From CAYSQW01 sp964433135 (GTDB taxonomy: Bacteria > Acidobacteriota > Aminicenantia > Aminicenantales > Aminicenantaceae): a DNA stretch of 64,000 bases. The notes under the pieces are model-generated. The model made no database searches and was not told where the DNA came from. It was given only the letters and a program-made list of their open reading frames with translations. Position 1 is the first letter of the stretch; each line of letters opens with the position of its first letter. Below are positions 1 to 8,884 of this stretch, in pieces. A program made the position numbers and the translations under genes. The stretch spans positions 10,462-74,461 of the forward strand of contig CAYSQW010000013.1 of NCBI GenBank assembly GCA_964433135.1. Reading direction: 5' to 3'.

Positions 1-700
1 CTGGCCGCCCGCGAAGCTGGAGATCCAGATCCCGCTTATGGCCGATCCCGAAGTGGTCCTGACCTGGGGACGAACCGGTTTCACGGATACCCAAGGCCGT
101 ATCCTGGGGACGCTGCCGTCAAGGAATTTTTCGCGCGAGGTTCGTGAAAATTCCCCTCCCGGTTCCATTCTGCGGGAGCTTCTTCGAAGAAACTTCATTC
201 CTCCCGTATCCGTGTTATGCCGCCGTTCGGCGCTGCGGCACATCGGAGGATTTCAATTCCATGTCGCTTTTCCCGCCGTGGATTACCCGACTTTCCTTGA
301 GTTGAGCCTTCTCGGCACTTTCCGTTATGTCGATGAAGTCGTCGGGTGTTGGAGAATACACCCCGGACAGTCCTCACAAAAACTCCGGGAACAGCAGATC
401 GAAGGAGGCAACATCCTTGTAACGGAGTTCTATTCGCGGCTGCCTCATGGTTTCTTCCGATCACCGGGGATGAGACTTTCACGTATCCTGAAACATCGTC
501 GGGGACAGATGGGAAATTATCATCTGTTCTTAGGACGAGTTCTCAGTGCCTCGCGGGAATGGAAAGCTTCCCGGCTTCGCTACCTGAAGGCCTTCAAATC
601 GGGACGAGACGCCGCCAAACTCATCGCGCTTCTCGGTTGGGGATTGAGCTATTTCCGAATCGATCTGGAAAACATCCTGCGGCGTATCAACAAAATCTGA
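1..700 (+). CDS. Family 2 glycosyltransferase, C-terminal part (5' end lies outside the window)
   Basis: The reading frame is open from base 2, so this is the C-terminal portion of a longer gene. The first visible residues, WPPAKLEIQIPLM, match the segment after the catalytic DD in GT2 (GT-A fold) enzymes, where D-D-x-W-x-P-x-K-L is common. The rest has the helical, basic C-terminal region of such enzymes. It probably transfers a sugar from a nucleotide donor to a lipid-linked exopolysaccharide intermediate at the cytoplasmic membrane. It ends 4 nt from the convergent end of the PssE-like gene. Donor and acceptor cannot be read from the sequence. Confidence 0.8.
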   Translation, partial: WPPAKLEIQIPLMADPEVVLTWGRTGFTDTQGRILGTLPSRNFSREVRENSPPGSILRELLRRNFIPPVSVLCRRSALRHIGGFQFHVAFPAVDYPTFLELSLLGTFRYVDEVVGCWRIHPGQSSQKLREQQIEGGNILVTEFYSRLPHGFFRSPGMRLSRILKHRRGQMGNYHLFLGRVLSASREWKASRLRYLKAFKSGRDAAKLIALLGWGLSYFRIDLENILRRINKI

Positions 701-704
701 ACAG

Positions 705-1217
705 TCACTTCAACAGGCGACGCGTCATTTCTTCAAGCGCCCTTGAAAATGCCGCTGCCCGCTGCACCGGCTCGATCCTTCCCTCCGCTTGAGCGGAGAG
801 ATGGGCGGCCTCCTTTTTATAATCCCTCAGCTTCGTTTCCAGATCATCGATATAGAAAACAGCGATGACCTTTCGGATCTCTTTCAGCTTCCGGGTAAAC
901 AGCACCTGGTGATTGTCCACATGCTCACCGAATTCCTTGCGACGCGGGACGACGATGGGAATCTTTCCACCGTATAAGGACGACATGATGCTCCCCGGTC
1001 CCCCATGCGTGATGACGATTTCCGCGTCATTGATCCTGCGGTTCATTTCTTCAAATCCGATGAGCGACTCATAAAAGCAGAATCGGGGTTCTATCCGCGT
1101 ATACCCCGTCTGGATGAACACATCCTGTTTGATCTTGCCTTCTCCTTTCAATCGATCCACACAACCGACCAGCCTGTCGAACGGCTGTTCGTGGGTTCCG
1201 ACTGTTACAAAGATCAT
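705..1217 (-). CDS. Alg13/PssE-type glycosyltransferase catalytic subunit
   Basis: A protein of 170 residues starting MIFVTVGTHEQPFDRLV, the characteristic N-terminus of the GT28 C-terminal-domain family (Alg13, PssE, EpsF). The HGGPGS motif near residues 70-75 (nucleotide-sugar binding) is clear. The ATG at 1217 was chosen because a longer frame adds 18 unrelated residues, and because it gives a 4-nt ATGA overlap with the upstream Alg14-like gene. Family members work as a heterodimer with an Alg14/PssD membrane anchor and add a second sugar to an undecaprenyl-diphosphate-linked sugar on the cytosolic face. The exact sugar is unknown. Confidence 0.85.
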   Translation of the reverse strand: MIFVTVGTHEQPFDRLVGCVDRLKGEGKIKQDVFIQTGYTRIEPRFCFYESLIGFEEMNRRINDAEIVITHGGPGSIMSSLYGGKIPIVVPRRKEFGEHVDNHQVLFTRKLKEIRKVIAVFYIDDLETKLRDYKKEAAHLSAQAEGRIEPVQRAAAFSRALEEMTRRLLK

Positions 1218-1675
1218 AGCAATTGTCCCAGCACGCGTCCCTTGGGATACATTTCCTTCTGCTCCTCCCACTGCAGGACGAATTCATCCACGATCGGATA
1301 GAGCAGTTTCCCCGTAAACGTGGGGATGGTGATCCGATCGTAAACCTCGATAAAAATAAGCTTAGCGCCGAACAGTTTTCCAACGTAGAAAAACGGGACC
1401 GCGATTCCGGCTCCGGTAGAGACGATCAAAGCGGGTCTTTCCCGAAGGATGATTTTGAATGCCAGAAAAAGATTGCGGATAAAATTCTTCATGTTCCGGT
1501 TGGTGGGAAAGTACCCCCAGAAAGCCCGCTCGTTCGCAAGCATGAACTGGGCGTCCTTTTTGGGGAACGTCACCCAGAATCTGTCGTATTCACCCCACCA
1601 TCTTTTTAGAATATGCAGCTGATAAAGATGCCCCCCGCTGGAGGAGACCAAGCAGATCTTTTCTTTTTTCTTCAC
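1214..1675 (-). CDS. Alg14/PssD-type membrane-anchoring glycosyltransferase subunit
   Basis: A protein of 153 residues. The N-terminus KICLVSSSGGHLYQLHIL is the Alg14 signature (SSGGHxxQ). A hydrophobic segment around VSTGAGIAVPFFYVG is typical of the membrane-associated Rossmann half of the split transferase. It overlaps the downstream Alg13-like gene by 4 nt, so the two are almost certainly translated together and form one enzyme, as in PssD-PssE and Alg14-Alg13. It belongs to the surrounding exopolysaccharide cluster. Confidence 0.85.
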   Translation of the reverse strand: MKKKEKICLVSSSGGHLYQLHILKRWWGEYDRFWVTFPKKDAQFMLANERAFWGYFPTNRNMKNFIRNLFLAFKIILRERPALIVSTGAGIAVPFFYVGKLFGAKLIFIEVYDRITIPTFTGKLLYPIVDEFVLQWEEQKEMYPKGRVLGQLL

Positions 1676-1731
1676 GCGGCTCTCGAGCTTTTCTTCTCAA
1701 TCCCGAGCAGAAATCAATCCGTGAGACAATA

Positions 1732-2535
1732 TCACGCAAGCGATCGTCTCATCCTTACATATTCCAGGATGAAAGCGAGGCAGACCGAAATCAATATTCC
1801 GATCAGCCCCCCGATTATCAGACTGCGTTTCCAGTTGGGTTTAACGGATCCCGGATGCATTTTCGGATCACCGCTGAGACTCACGACACGTGAAATCCCA
1901 TCACCTCGCTTGGAAACCAATTCGGCAAGCTGACCTTGAAGCCGGAGGCTCTGGAATTCTTTATCCTGAAGTAGATTCAAATAAAAATAATAATCCCGCT
2001 TTTCAGCGCCGGAATCGGAAAATTCACTCACCAGGATACGGTGCATCGCGGCTATCCTCTTTTCCAGCGCATCAATGCTGTCTTCCATATTACGAATCTT
2101 CAGGTCGATCCCCCCCAGACTTCTTTCATAAACCGGTTGGAGCGATTCGCCCAGCGCGTCCGCGGCGTATGCGATCAAATCCGGAAGCAGACGTCGACGC
2201 GGGCTCTCCGCATAAACACGGACATACTGCGTATTGCCGACGCCGGTCCCCCATAAAGTGAAATCATCGGGCGATGCCGTTTCTCCTCTCTCTTTCAAAA
2301 AATTCTCGATCACCGGATTCATCCGGAAGAAGACCATAGCGTCGGTCGGCGCCGCCACCGGTTTGCCGTTGACCACGCCCATTTCAATGATGCCTTCACA
2401 GCGGTAGATTTTGGGCGTCAACAAACCGACGGCTATGGTAAAGATCAGAGCAACGGATACTCCAAGCAAAAGGAGTCTCCTTCGCTTCCAAATAATATTC
2501 AGATAATCGAACACTTCCACTTCGTCAGCCGACAC
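1732..2535 (-). CDS. Wzz-like polysaccharide chain-length / co-polymerase protein
   Basis: A protein of 267 residues with a transmembrane helix near residues 20-40 and a second near residues 235-258, bracketing a mainly helical extracytoplasmic domain. This is the topology of Wzz/PCP proteins that set polysaccharide chain length in the inner membrane. No Walker motifs are present, so the tyrosine-kinase half found in PCP-2a proteins is absent. The start codon is GTG at 2533-2535 with a good ribosome site (GGAGAGGGA) just upstream. It is 56 nt upstream of the PssD-like gene on the same strand. Confidence 0.75.
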   Translation of the reverse strand: MSADEVEVFDYLNIIWKRRRLLLLGVSVALIFTIAVGLLTPKIYRCEGIIEMGVVNGKPVAAPTDAMVFFRMNPVIENFLKERGETASPDDFTLWGTGVGNTQYVRVYAESPRRRLLPDLIAYAADALGESLQPVYERSLGGIDLKIRNMEDSIDALEKRIAAMHRILVSEFSDSGAEKRDYYFYLNLLQDKEFQSLRLQGQLAELVSKRGDGISRVVSLSGDPKMHPGSVKPNWKRSLIIGGLIGILISVCLAFILEYVRMRRSLA

Positions 2536-2569
2536 TCTTCCCTCTCCAATCGAATCATCACATATCAGA

Positions 2570-2641
2570 TTAATGGGTATTGATCGTTGTGAATATCTAA
2601 AAAAATTTTTGCATAATTCCTTTAAGATTGCAACCCATTAA
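2570..2641. repeat. Inverted repeat in the divergent intergenic region
   Basis: TTAATGGGT (2570-2578) and ACCCATTAA (2633-2641) are perfect 9-nt inverted arms about 54 nt apart. They lie in the AT-rich gap between the leftward Wzz-like gene and the rightward GT4 gene. A minus-strand promoter-like pair (TTGCAA, 17 nt, AAAAAT) falls between the arms. The repeat could be an operator for a looping regulator or could be chance. I saw no other feature in 2536-2796. Confidence 0.3.
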
Positions 2642-2796
2642 AGAATGCATTTTTCGTTTTTATTTCCCGTTTCATCTGATACACTAATTTCCGTGCATGC
2701 GATGAATTTGAATTTCCCCCTGGAATCCGGAGATCGAGAACCCGACCATCCCGTTTCCGGATTCATAAAGAGAAGGACTCCGGTTGAGAACACGAA

Positions 2797-4023
2797 ATGA
2801 AGGTGCTGCTGATCAATAAATATTTTCACCTCAAGGGCGGTGCGGAAAAATCTTACTTCGATACCGCCGATATCCTCAAAAAAAACGGTCATGAAGTCAT
2901 GTTTTTTTCAATGACCGAATCTCAGAACAGAGAAACCCCTTACAGTCCCTATTTCGTATCTCCCGTCGATTACGCCTCAACCAACTCTCTTTTCAAGAAA
3001 ATGAAAGCAGCCGGAAGGCTCTTGTATTCATTTGAAGCACGATCCCGATTGAAGCGCTTGCTGCTGCGGGAAAAACCGGATATCGTCCACCTGCACAATA
3101 TACATCATCAGATTTCTCCTTCCATTCTCCATACCTTCCGTTCTTTCCGGATCCCGGTCGTGATGACGCTCCATGACTACAAACTCGCCTGTCCCATCTA
3201 CACGCTTCTCAATCATGGAACGGTATGCGAACAATGCGCGCGAAAGAAGTATTACCACTGCTGGTTGAACACCTGCTGCCGGGATTCCTCGCTTCAAAGC
3301 CTTCTTAATACCTTAGAGATGTATCTGCACCACAGCCTGCTTCGCATATATGCACTGGTGGATGTCTTCATATGTCCCAGCCGCTTCCTTCGCAACCAGC
3401 TTATTCAAATGGGTTTGAAGGGAGATTTCCAGGTTCTTTCGAATGCTCTCGATCCGGAAAAATACACTCCGGTTTTCCGGAATGAAAAATCGGAGATCGT
3501 ATATGCCGGACGTCTTTCCAGGGAAAAAGGGCTTTTCACCCTTCTGAAAAGCCTGACCGGCAGCTCCATCAGCTGCACCATTTACGGAAAAGGGCCCTTA
3601 CAAAAGCCCCTGGCGGAAATCATACGCGAAAAGAAGCTCTCTCACGTGACCTTGGCCGGACATATCCCGAACCAAGCCCTCATGCCCCTTATCGCGAAGG
3701 CGAGCGCGGTGGTTCTGCCTTCGGAATGGTATGAGAACAATCCCTACGGCATTCTCGAGGCCTTCGCATGCGGGAAACCCGTCATCGCCTCCGACATCGG
3801 CGGTATTCCGGAACTGGTTTCCGATGGGCAAACGGGTTCGACCTTTGAGCCAGGAAATCATAGGCAGTTGCGCAAAAAAATGTTGGATTTGCTGGCCGAT
3901 TCTGAAAGAATAGCCGATATGGGAAAAACAGCTCGAAGATTTGTGGAAGAAAACCACAATCCCGGTAAATACTATCAAGGATTAATGGATATCTACCTGA
4001 CAGCCCAAAGGAAATTTTGCTGA
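2797..4023 (+). CDS. Family 4 glycosyltransferase (GT-B fold)
   Basis: A protein of 408 residues beginning MKVLLINKYFHLKGGAEKS, the N-terminal donor/acceptor Rossmann start of GT4 enzymes. The C-terminal domain carries the conserved EX7E region in PSEWYENNPYGILEAF followed by CGKPVIASDIGG, which binds the nucleotide-sugar. It has a Cys-rich stretch around ACPIYTLLNHGTVCEQCARK, seen in a GT4 subgroup. It is cytoplasmic or membrane-peripheral and probably builds an exopolysaccharide repeat unit. The radical SAM gene follows after 1 nt, so the two share an operon. Confidence 0.85.
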   Translation: MKVLLINKYFHLKGGAEKSYFDTADILKKNGHEVMFFSMTESQNRETPYSPYFVSPVDYASTNSLFKKMKAAGRLLYSFEARSRLKRLLLREKPDIVHLHNIHHQISPSILHTFRSFRIPVVMTLHDYKLACPIYTLLNHGTVCEQCARKKYYHCWLNTCCRDSSLQSLLNTLEMYLHHSLLRIYALVDVFICPSRFLRNQLIQMGLKGDFQVLSNALDPEKYTPVFRNEKSEIVYAGRLSREKGLFTLLKSLTGSSISCTIYGKGPLQKPLAEIIREKKLSHVTLAGHIPNQALMPLIAKASAVVLPSEWYENNPYGILEAFACGKPVIASDIGGIPELVSDGQTGSTFEPGNHRQLRKKMLDLLADSERIADMGKTARRFVEENHNPGKYYQGLMDIYLTAQRKFC

Positions 4024-4024
4024 T

Positions 4025-4999
4025 ATGGAAGCCGCCGTCATTACGACCTATCGCTGCGACAACCGCTGCTTGATGTGCAACATCTGGCGGCATCCCACAA
4101 AAATCGAGGAGGAATTTTCACCGGCTCTGCTTGAAAAATTGCCCGATCTTCGCTTCTGCAACATCACGGGGGGAGAACCGTTTCTTCGCGAGGACCTCGT
4201 CGATATCGCCCACATCCTCCGAAAAAAAGCGCGGAGGGTCGTCATCTCCACCAACGGTTACGCCACGGACAGGATCATAGATCTTGTGGAAAAGGTCAAG
4301 GGCATCGGCATCCGTATCAGTCTTGAAGGTCTCCCCGCCGCCAACGACGAGCTCAGGGGAAGACGGGATTGTTTCGATCACGGCCTTAGAACCCTGCTCG
4401 AACTCAAGCAGCGCGGCATCAAGGATATCGGTTTCGCGGTCACGGTCTCGGATCGAAACGCGGGCGATATGATAGAGCTGTATCATCTCGCCCGCTACTT
4501 GAACGTGGAGTTTGCGACGGCCGTCACGCACAATTCGTATTATTTCCACAAAGCGGACAACCGGATTCAGGACAAGGATAAAGCGATCGCCGCTTTTGAG
4601 ATTCTTATCCGGGAGCTGCTCGCCACGTGGCGGATCAAGAACTGGTTCCGCGCTTATTTCAATCAGGGTTTGATCAATCGGATCCGGGGAGGAAGCAGAC
4701 TTCTCCCCTGCCGGGCGGGAACCGATCTTTTCTTTCTCGATCCGTTTGGAGAGATCCGGCCCTGCAACGGCATGGAACCGGACACCTGGCTGGAAAGCAT
4801 GGGCAACCTGCACAAGGCCTCCTTCGAGGAGATATGGAGCTCGGAGAAAGCCCGTCAAATCCGGGAATTGGTCGACACCTGCCCCCAGAAATGCTGGATG
4901 GTGGGAACGGCGAGTCCGGCCATGAAAAAGGCTCCTTGGCGGCCCGCCCTATGGGTCGTTCGCAACAAATGGAAAAGCCTGCTCGGAAACAAATCATGA
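4025..4999 (+). CDS. Radical SAM protein with SPASM/twitch-like C-terminus
   Basis: A protein of 324 residues. The radical SAM 4Fe-4S motif CX3CX2C is at Cys11, Cys15 and Cys18, right at the N-terminus. ITGGEPFL follows as the SAM-binding GGE motif. Cys229, Cys247, Cys286 and Cys290 in the C-terminal region could bind an auxiliary cluster, as in SPASM/twitch proteins. It sits between two GT4 genes, 1 nt after the first and overlapping the second by an ATGA, so it is co-translated with the polysaccharide machinery. The substrate is unknown; sugar or sugar-lipid modification is an inference from context only. Confidence 0.8.
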   Translation: MEAAVITTYRCDNRCLMCNIWRHPTKIEEEFSPALLEKLPDLRFCNITGGEPFLREDLVDIAHILRKKARRVVISTNGYATDRIIDLVEKVKGIGIRISLEGLPAANDELRGRRDCFDHGLRTLLELKQRGIKDIGFAVTVSDRNAGDMIELYHLARYLNVEFATAVTHNSYYFHKADNRIQDKDKAIAAFEILIRELLATWRIKNWFRAYFNQGLINRIRGGSRLLPCRAGTDLFFLDPFGEIRPCNGMEPDTWLESMGNLHKASFEEIWSSEKARQIRELVDTCPQKCWMVGTASPAMKKAPWRPALWVVRNKWKSLLGNKS

Positions 5000-6135
5000 A
5001 GATCGCGTTCATCGGCCAGAAAGGCATCCCCGCAACCTTCGGGGGGATAGAATATCATGTCGACCGACTCAGCCGTCAATTGGCAACCTCAGGGCATGAG
5101 GTATCGGTATATGTTCGCCGTTGGTACACTCCGAAGAGATGCAAGAATTATCAAGGCGTACGTTTGGTACACGTTCCTACGATAAAAAGCAAACATCTAG
5201 ACGCTTCTCTGCACAGTTTATTGTGCACCCTGCATGCGCTGTTCAAAAAATATGATATCATCCATTATCACGCCATCGGCCCGTCTTTTTTTTCGATCAT
5301 CCCCAGGGTATTTGGGAAAAAAGTCATATCCACCGTACACCGCCTGGATTGGGATACCTCCAAATGGGGATGGGCGGCCAGGTTCCTGCTGAAAATCGGC
5401 GAGCACGTCTCCATCCTGGCTCCTCAACGAACGGTGGTCGTCTCCCACGATCTGCAAAAATACTTTCAATTTAAGTACAACAAGCAGACCATTCATATTT
5501 CGCACGGATTCGATGATCCCGATCCCCGCCCTCCGGACATCATCAAAAAGAAACATGGGCTCGACAGCAAGGATTTCATACTCTTCATGGGACGCCTCGC
5601 GCCCGAAAAGCGGGTGGATTGGCTGATTCGCGTCTTTCAAGGGATTCCCAACCGAACGGTCAACGGAAAAAACATCAAGTTAGTCATCGCCGGCGGATCC
5701 AGCGCCACCAAAGACTATATCCGGCAACTGCAGTCATTAAGCAGCGGAAATCCGGATATTATCTATACGGGTTATGTGACCGGAGACGAGAAAGCCGAGC
5801 TGCTGAGCAATGCCTGGTTGTTCACTCTGCCGTCATCCCTGGAGGGCTTCCCTATCGTTCTCATCGAGGCAAAAAGCTACGGGCTCTGCAGCCTCGTGAG
5901 CGACATTCCCGCTCATCTCGAATCGATCCGCACGGGAATCGACGGATACTTATTCCATGCTCACGACCTCGCCGATTTCCAGTCCACCCTGCAGTATTTG
6001 TTCGACAATCCGGATGAGGTCAATCGATCCGGATGCGCGGCAAAAGAGTTCATCAAGAAGCAGCCCGGATGGGACATTATCGTCAAGGAGACCATCGATG
6101 TCTACCGCCACGTCCTCGGGGACGCGTCCGATTAA
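4996..6135 (+). CDS. Family 4 glycosyltransferase with DUF1972-like N-terminus
   Basis: A protein of 379 residues starting MKIAFIGQKGIPATFGGIE, typical of GT4 enzymes with a DUF1972-like acceptor domain, many of which are rhamnosyl- or related transferases. The EX7E motif is in LEGFPIVLIEAKSYG. The ATG at 4996 overlaps the stop of the radical SAM gene (ATGA). A longer in-frame extension upstream would lie inside that gene and is not supported. It probably adds one sugar of the exopolysaccharide repeat unit; sugar specificity cannot be read. Confidence 0.85.
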   Translation: MKIAFIGQKGIPATFGGIEYHVDRLSRQLATSGHEVSVYVRRWYTPKRCKNYQGVRLVHVPTIKSKHLDASLHSLLCTLHALFKKYDIIHYHAIGPSFFSIIPRVFGKKVISTVHRLDWDTSKWGWAARFLLKIGEHVSILAPQRTVVVSHDLQKYFQFKYNKQTIHISHGFDDPDPRPPDIIKKKHGLDSKDFILFMGRLAPEKRVDWLIRVFQGIPNRTVNGKNIKLVIAGGSSATKDYIRQLQSLSSGNPDIIYTGYVTGDEKAELLSNAWLFTLPSSLEGFPIVLIEAKSYGLCSLVSDIPAHLESIRTGIDGYLFHAHDLADFQSTLQYLFDNPDEVNRSGCAAKEFIKKQPGWDIIVKETIDVYRHVLGDASD

Positions 6136-6154
6136 GCGACCTCTTTCTCCCCAC

Positions 6155-8812
6155 ATGAACCGATGCATTTTCTGTATCCTTTTGCTTCTGTTTGGAGGCG
6201 CTGTCTGCCGTGCTCAACGCGAATCCGATACACCTATCCGATTTGTCGATCTTTTAAGTCGTAAGGATGTGATCCGCTCTCCCCTGATAAATCTTCACAC
6301 CCGGTTTCCTTTCCACCGAGAATCCATTTCGCCGGAGGCGATAAACACGCTGGGAATCACCAATCAGGGGGATTCGCTGCTTGGCTTTTCGCCTTCTTTC
6401 CCCGTTTTATGCGATGATCCATCGCTGGATCCTCCCGGTATCAAGCTCTATTTGAACGACCGGGAGCTGGCACGCCTGAACGACACGTCACCGCAGAACG
6501 AAGCATGGTCCTTTATGGGAAAAGATCGCGAGATCCAAATCAACCGCCTTTTTTTCAAGGGTGCCGCATTTGAAACGGATATCATCCTTCCGGGCGGCCT
6601 CACAAGATTTCATCTTCATGCTTCGAATCCTCAGCCGGGTGACTATCAACCGCATCTGGACATCCTGCTCGATGGACGACCGATCGGACGAACGACCGTT
6701 GAAAATCTCGTTTGCAATGAGATTTCCGCTCAAACCGAGCCGAAGAGATACCGCCTGACCGTAAGCTGCAACGCCATCGATCACCCTCATGGTCATAACG
6801 AACGGGGAATGATCTTCCAGCTTCATCAATTGAATATCCAAGCCTCGTCAGACCAGTTTCTATTGACCCGATCCTCTGAAGATCCGATACCGGACGAACG
6901 ACGGAAATATTGCATCGAGTATTATTCCATGCCCCCCGATCAAGATATGAAAGGGAGAAAGGATCCGTCCCTTTCCTATCTCGGAACGCTCTTTCACCTG
7001 ACCCGAGCTTTCCCTTCAGATGACTTCGGAATAAAAAAGATCTCCCTGCCCATAAAAACCAGACTGCGCATCGGCTCGACAACCACCAACCTCCTTCTGG
7101 CACCGACACATACCGAATTCAAGCGACGGGTGCGCGTCCCCGCTGATGCCCGGATTGAGTTTTCATGGGGACTGATCCCGGAAGCGGAGTCTCCCGGGAA
7201 AAACAAGGTTGAATTCCTCATCACGGTCGAAGATCGGAAACAAACCGCCATCTTGTTTCAGGAACATATGGACATGGAGGCGGACCAAAAGGACATTCGA
7301 TGCCGCAAAAAAACCATCGATCTCAGCGCCTTCTACGGACGAACGGTCACCTTCCGCTTCGTCACCCGGAAAATAAAGACACATACCGCGGACAGGCCGC
7401 TGCCGGTTATCGCGTTCTGGGGCAACCCCATGATAACCGTTCCCCGCCCAGAGAATGCGGGATTCAATGTCATTCTGGTATCGCTGGATACCCTGCGCGC
7501 GGATCATCTCGGAACTTATGGATATCCCCGTCAAACGAGCCCGCATATCGATACTCTGGCTCGAGACGGCATTCAGTTCAATCAGCACTACAGCACCGCT
7601 CCCTGGACGCTGCCGGCGCATATGTCGCTGTTTACTTCCCAACCGGTATCACGACATAAGGTCCATCAGCAGCATCAACGTTTGAACAGGGAGATCATCA
7701 CCCTGGCGGAGGTCCTTAAAACCCACGGATACGTCACCGGGGCCTTCACCGGAGGCGGTTACGTGGGATCCGCTTTCGGATTCGACCGCGGCTTCGATTT
7801 CTACCAAGACAGGGGTCTCAGGGGTTATAAAGCGGCGGAACATTTGTTTACCCGGACATCGGATTGGATCATAGAAAACCGGAAAAACAGGTTTTTTCTT
7901 TTTCTTCACACCTACCAGATCCACGGACCTTACACGACACCCGCCCCCTTCAATACAGCATTTTTAAATCAGGATCATGCCTGGAAGAAAATTAACATCA
8001 ACGCACATCTCGGAGGCCTTAAAGGCATCTACAAGCCCCTTCCGGATCATGAACGGGAAAACATCATCGCGCTCTATGACGCCGAGATCCGCTACACGGA
8101 TGAGATCCTCATCGGTCCTCTGATCCGACTCCTTCAAGCCGTCGGGCTCTATGACCGGACTTTGATCGTTCTGACATCCGACCACGGGGAAGAGTTCTAC
8201 GATCACGGGGCCTGGATCCACGGACAAACCCTGTTCAATGAGCTGATCCGAATCCCTCTGATCATCAAAAAACCCTTCCAAGAAGACGGCGGCGGGATAC
8301 GGGACGATCCGGCCGCCATCACGGATATCACCCCCACCATCCTGGAGCAGCTGGGGATCCGGGCATCATCCATGACACGGGGCTTTGAAGGTGCGGATCT
8401 TTTCAACACGTCCTTCAGAAAGGCCCATCATCCCCGCACCCTGATCTCCGAAATATATCGATCCCGCCGTTTGCCGCCGCCTTTTCCCGGTGCCGATGAA
8501 CGTCTGCAGCAGGTATCCGTCGTGGAATACCCTTTTAAATTAAACATCGTTCTCAACTACATGATCCGTTTTTTTTATTACTCTCCGCCACCCCCGTTTC
8601 GAACCGAAACCATCGTGGAATTGTATGACCTCGTTCAAGATCCACTGGAAAAGGATGATATCGCCGCAGGAAATCCGGAGGTGGTTCAGAGGCTCTGGAG
8701 AAAACTCGAACTGAATTTTCAGAGGGGGATTGAGGACACACGCTCATCGAATATCTTTTCCAAGGACGACGCGCTGCGACGTCGTCTGCGCGCTCTGGGA
8801 TATATAGAGTGA
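6155..8812 (+). CDS. Secreted alkaline-phosphatase-superfamily (sulfatase-fold) protein with large N-terminal beta region
   Basis: A protein of 885 residues. A signal peptide (MNRCIFCILLLLFGGAVCRA) supports the start at 6155; an alternative ATG at 6098 has an AAGGAG site but lies inside the previous gene. Residues up to about 445 are beta-rich with no family I recognise. The C-terminal half is a sulfatase fold: metal-binding SLDTLRADHLG, the nucleophile region with Thr485 in TLPAH, and SDHGEEF. The C/S-x-P-x-R formylglycine signature is absent, so a phosphotransferase or phosphodiesterase is as likely as a sulfatase. It ends in LRALGYIE. Context suggests action on the secreted polysaccharide. 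Confidence 0.75.
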   Translation: MNRCIFCILLLLFGGAVCRAQRESDTPIRFVDLLSRKDVIRSPLINLHTRFPFHRESISPEAINTLGITNQGDSLLGFSPSFPVLCDDPSLDPPGIKLYLNDRELARLNDTSPQNEAWSFMGKDREIQINRLFFKGAAFETDIILPGGLTRFHLHASNPQPGDYQPHLDILLDGRPIGRTTVENLVCNEISAQTEPKRYRLTVSCNAIDHPHGHNERGMIFQLHQLNIQASSDQFLLTRSSEDPIPDERRKYCIEYYSMPPDQDMKGRKDPSLSYLGTLFHLTRAFPSDDFGIKKISLPIKTRLRIGSTTTNLLLAPTHTEFKRRVRVPADARIEFSWGLIPEAESPGKNKVEFLITVEDRKQTAILFQEHMDMEADQKDIRCRKKTIDLSAFYGRTVTFRFVTRKIKTHTADRPLPVIAFWGNPMITVPRPENAGFNVILVSLDTLRADHLGTYGYPRQTSPHIDTLARDGIQFNQHYSTAPWTLPAHMSLFTSQPVSRHKVHQQHQRLNREIITLAEVLKTHGYVTGAFTGGGYVGSAFGFDRGFDFYQDRGLRGYKAAEHLFTRTSDWIIENRKNRFFLFLHTYQIHGPYTTPAPFNTAFLNQDHAWKKININAHLGGLKGIYKPLPDHERENIIALYDAEIRYTDEILIGPLIRLLQAVGLYDRTLIVLTSDHGEEFYDHGAWIHGQTLFNELIRIPLIIKKPFQEDGGGIRDDPAAITDITPTILEQLGIRASSMTRGFEGADLFNTSFRKAHHPRTLISEIYRSRRLPPPFPGADERLQQVSVVEYPFKLNIVLNYMIRFFYYSPPPPFRTETIVELYDLVQDPLEKDDIAAGNPEVVQRLWRKLELNFQRGIEDTRSSNIFSKDDALRRRLRALGYIE

Positions 8813-8884
8813 CCGCGCCGGGTCATCAACGAGGACGGAAACCCATTCGGTTCAGGGAGAAAGGGAACGAAGGTTCCCCGATCA

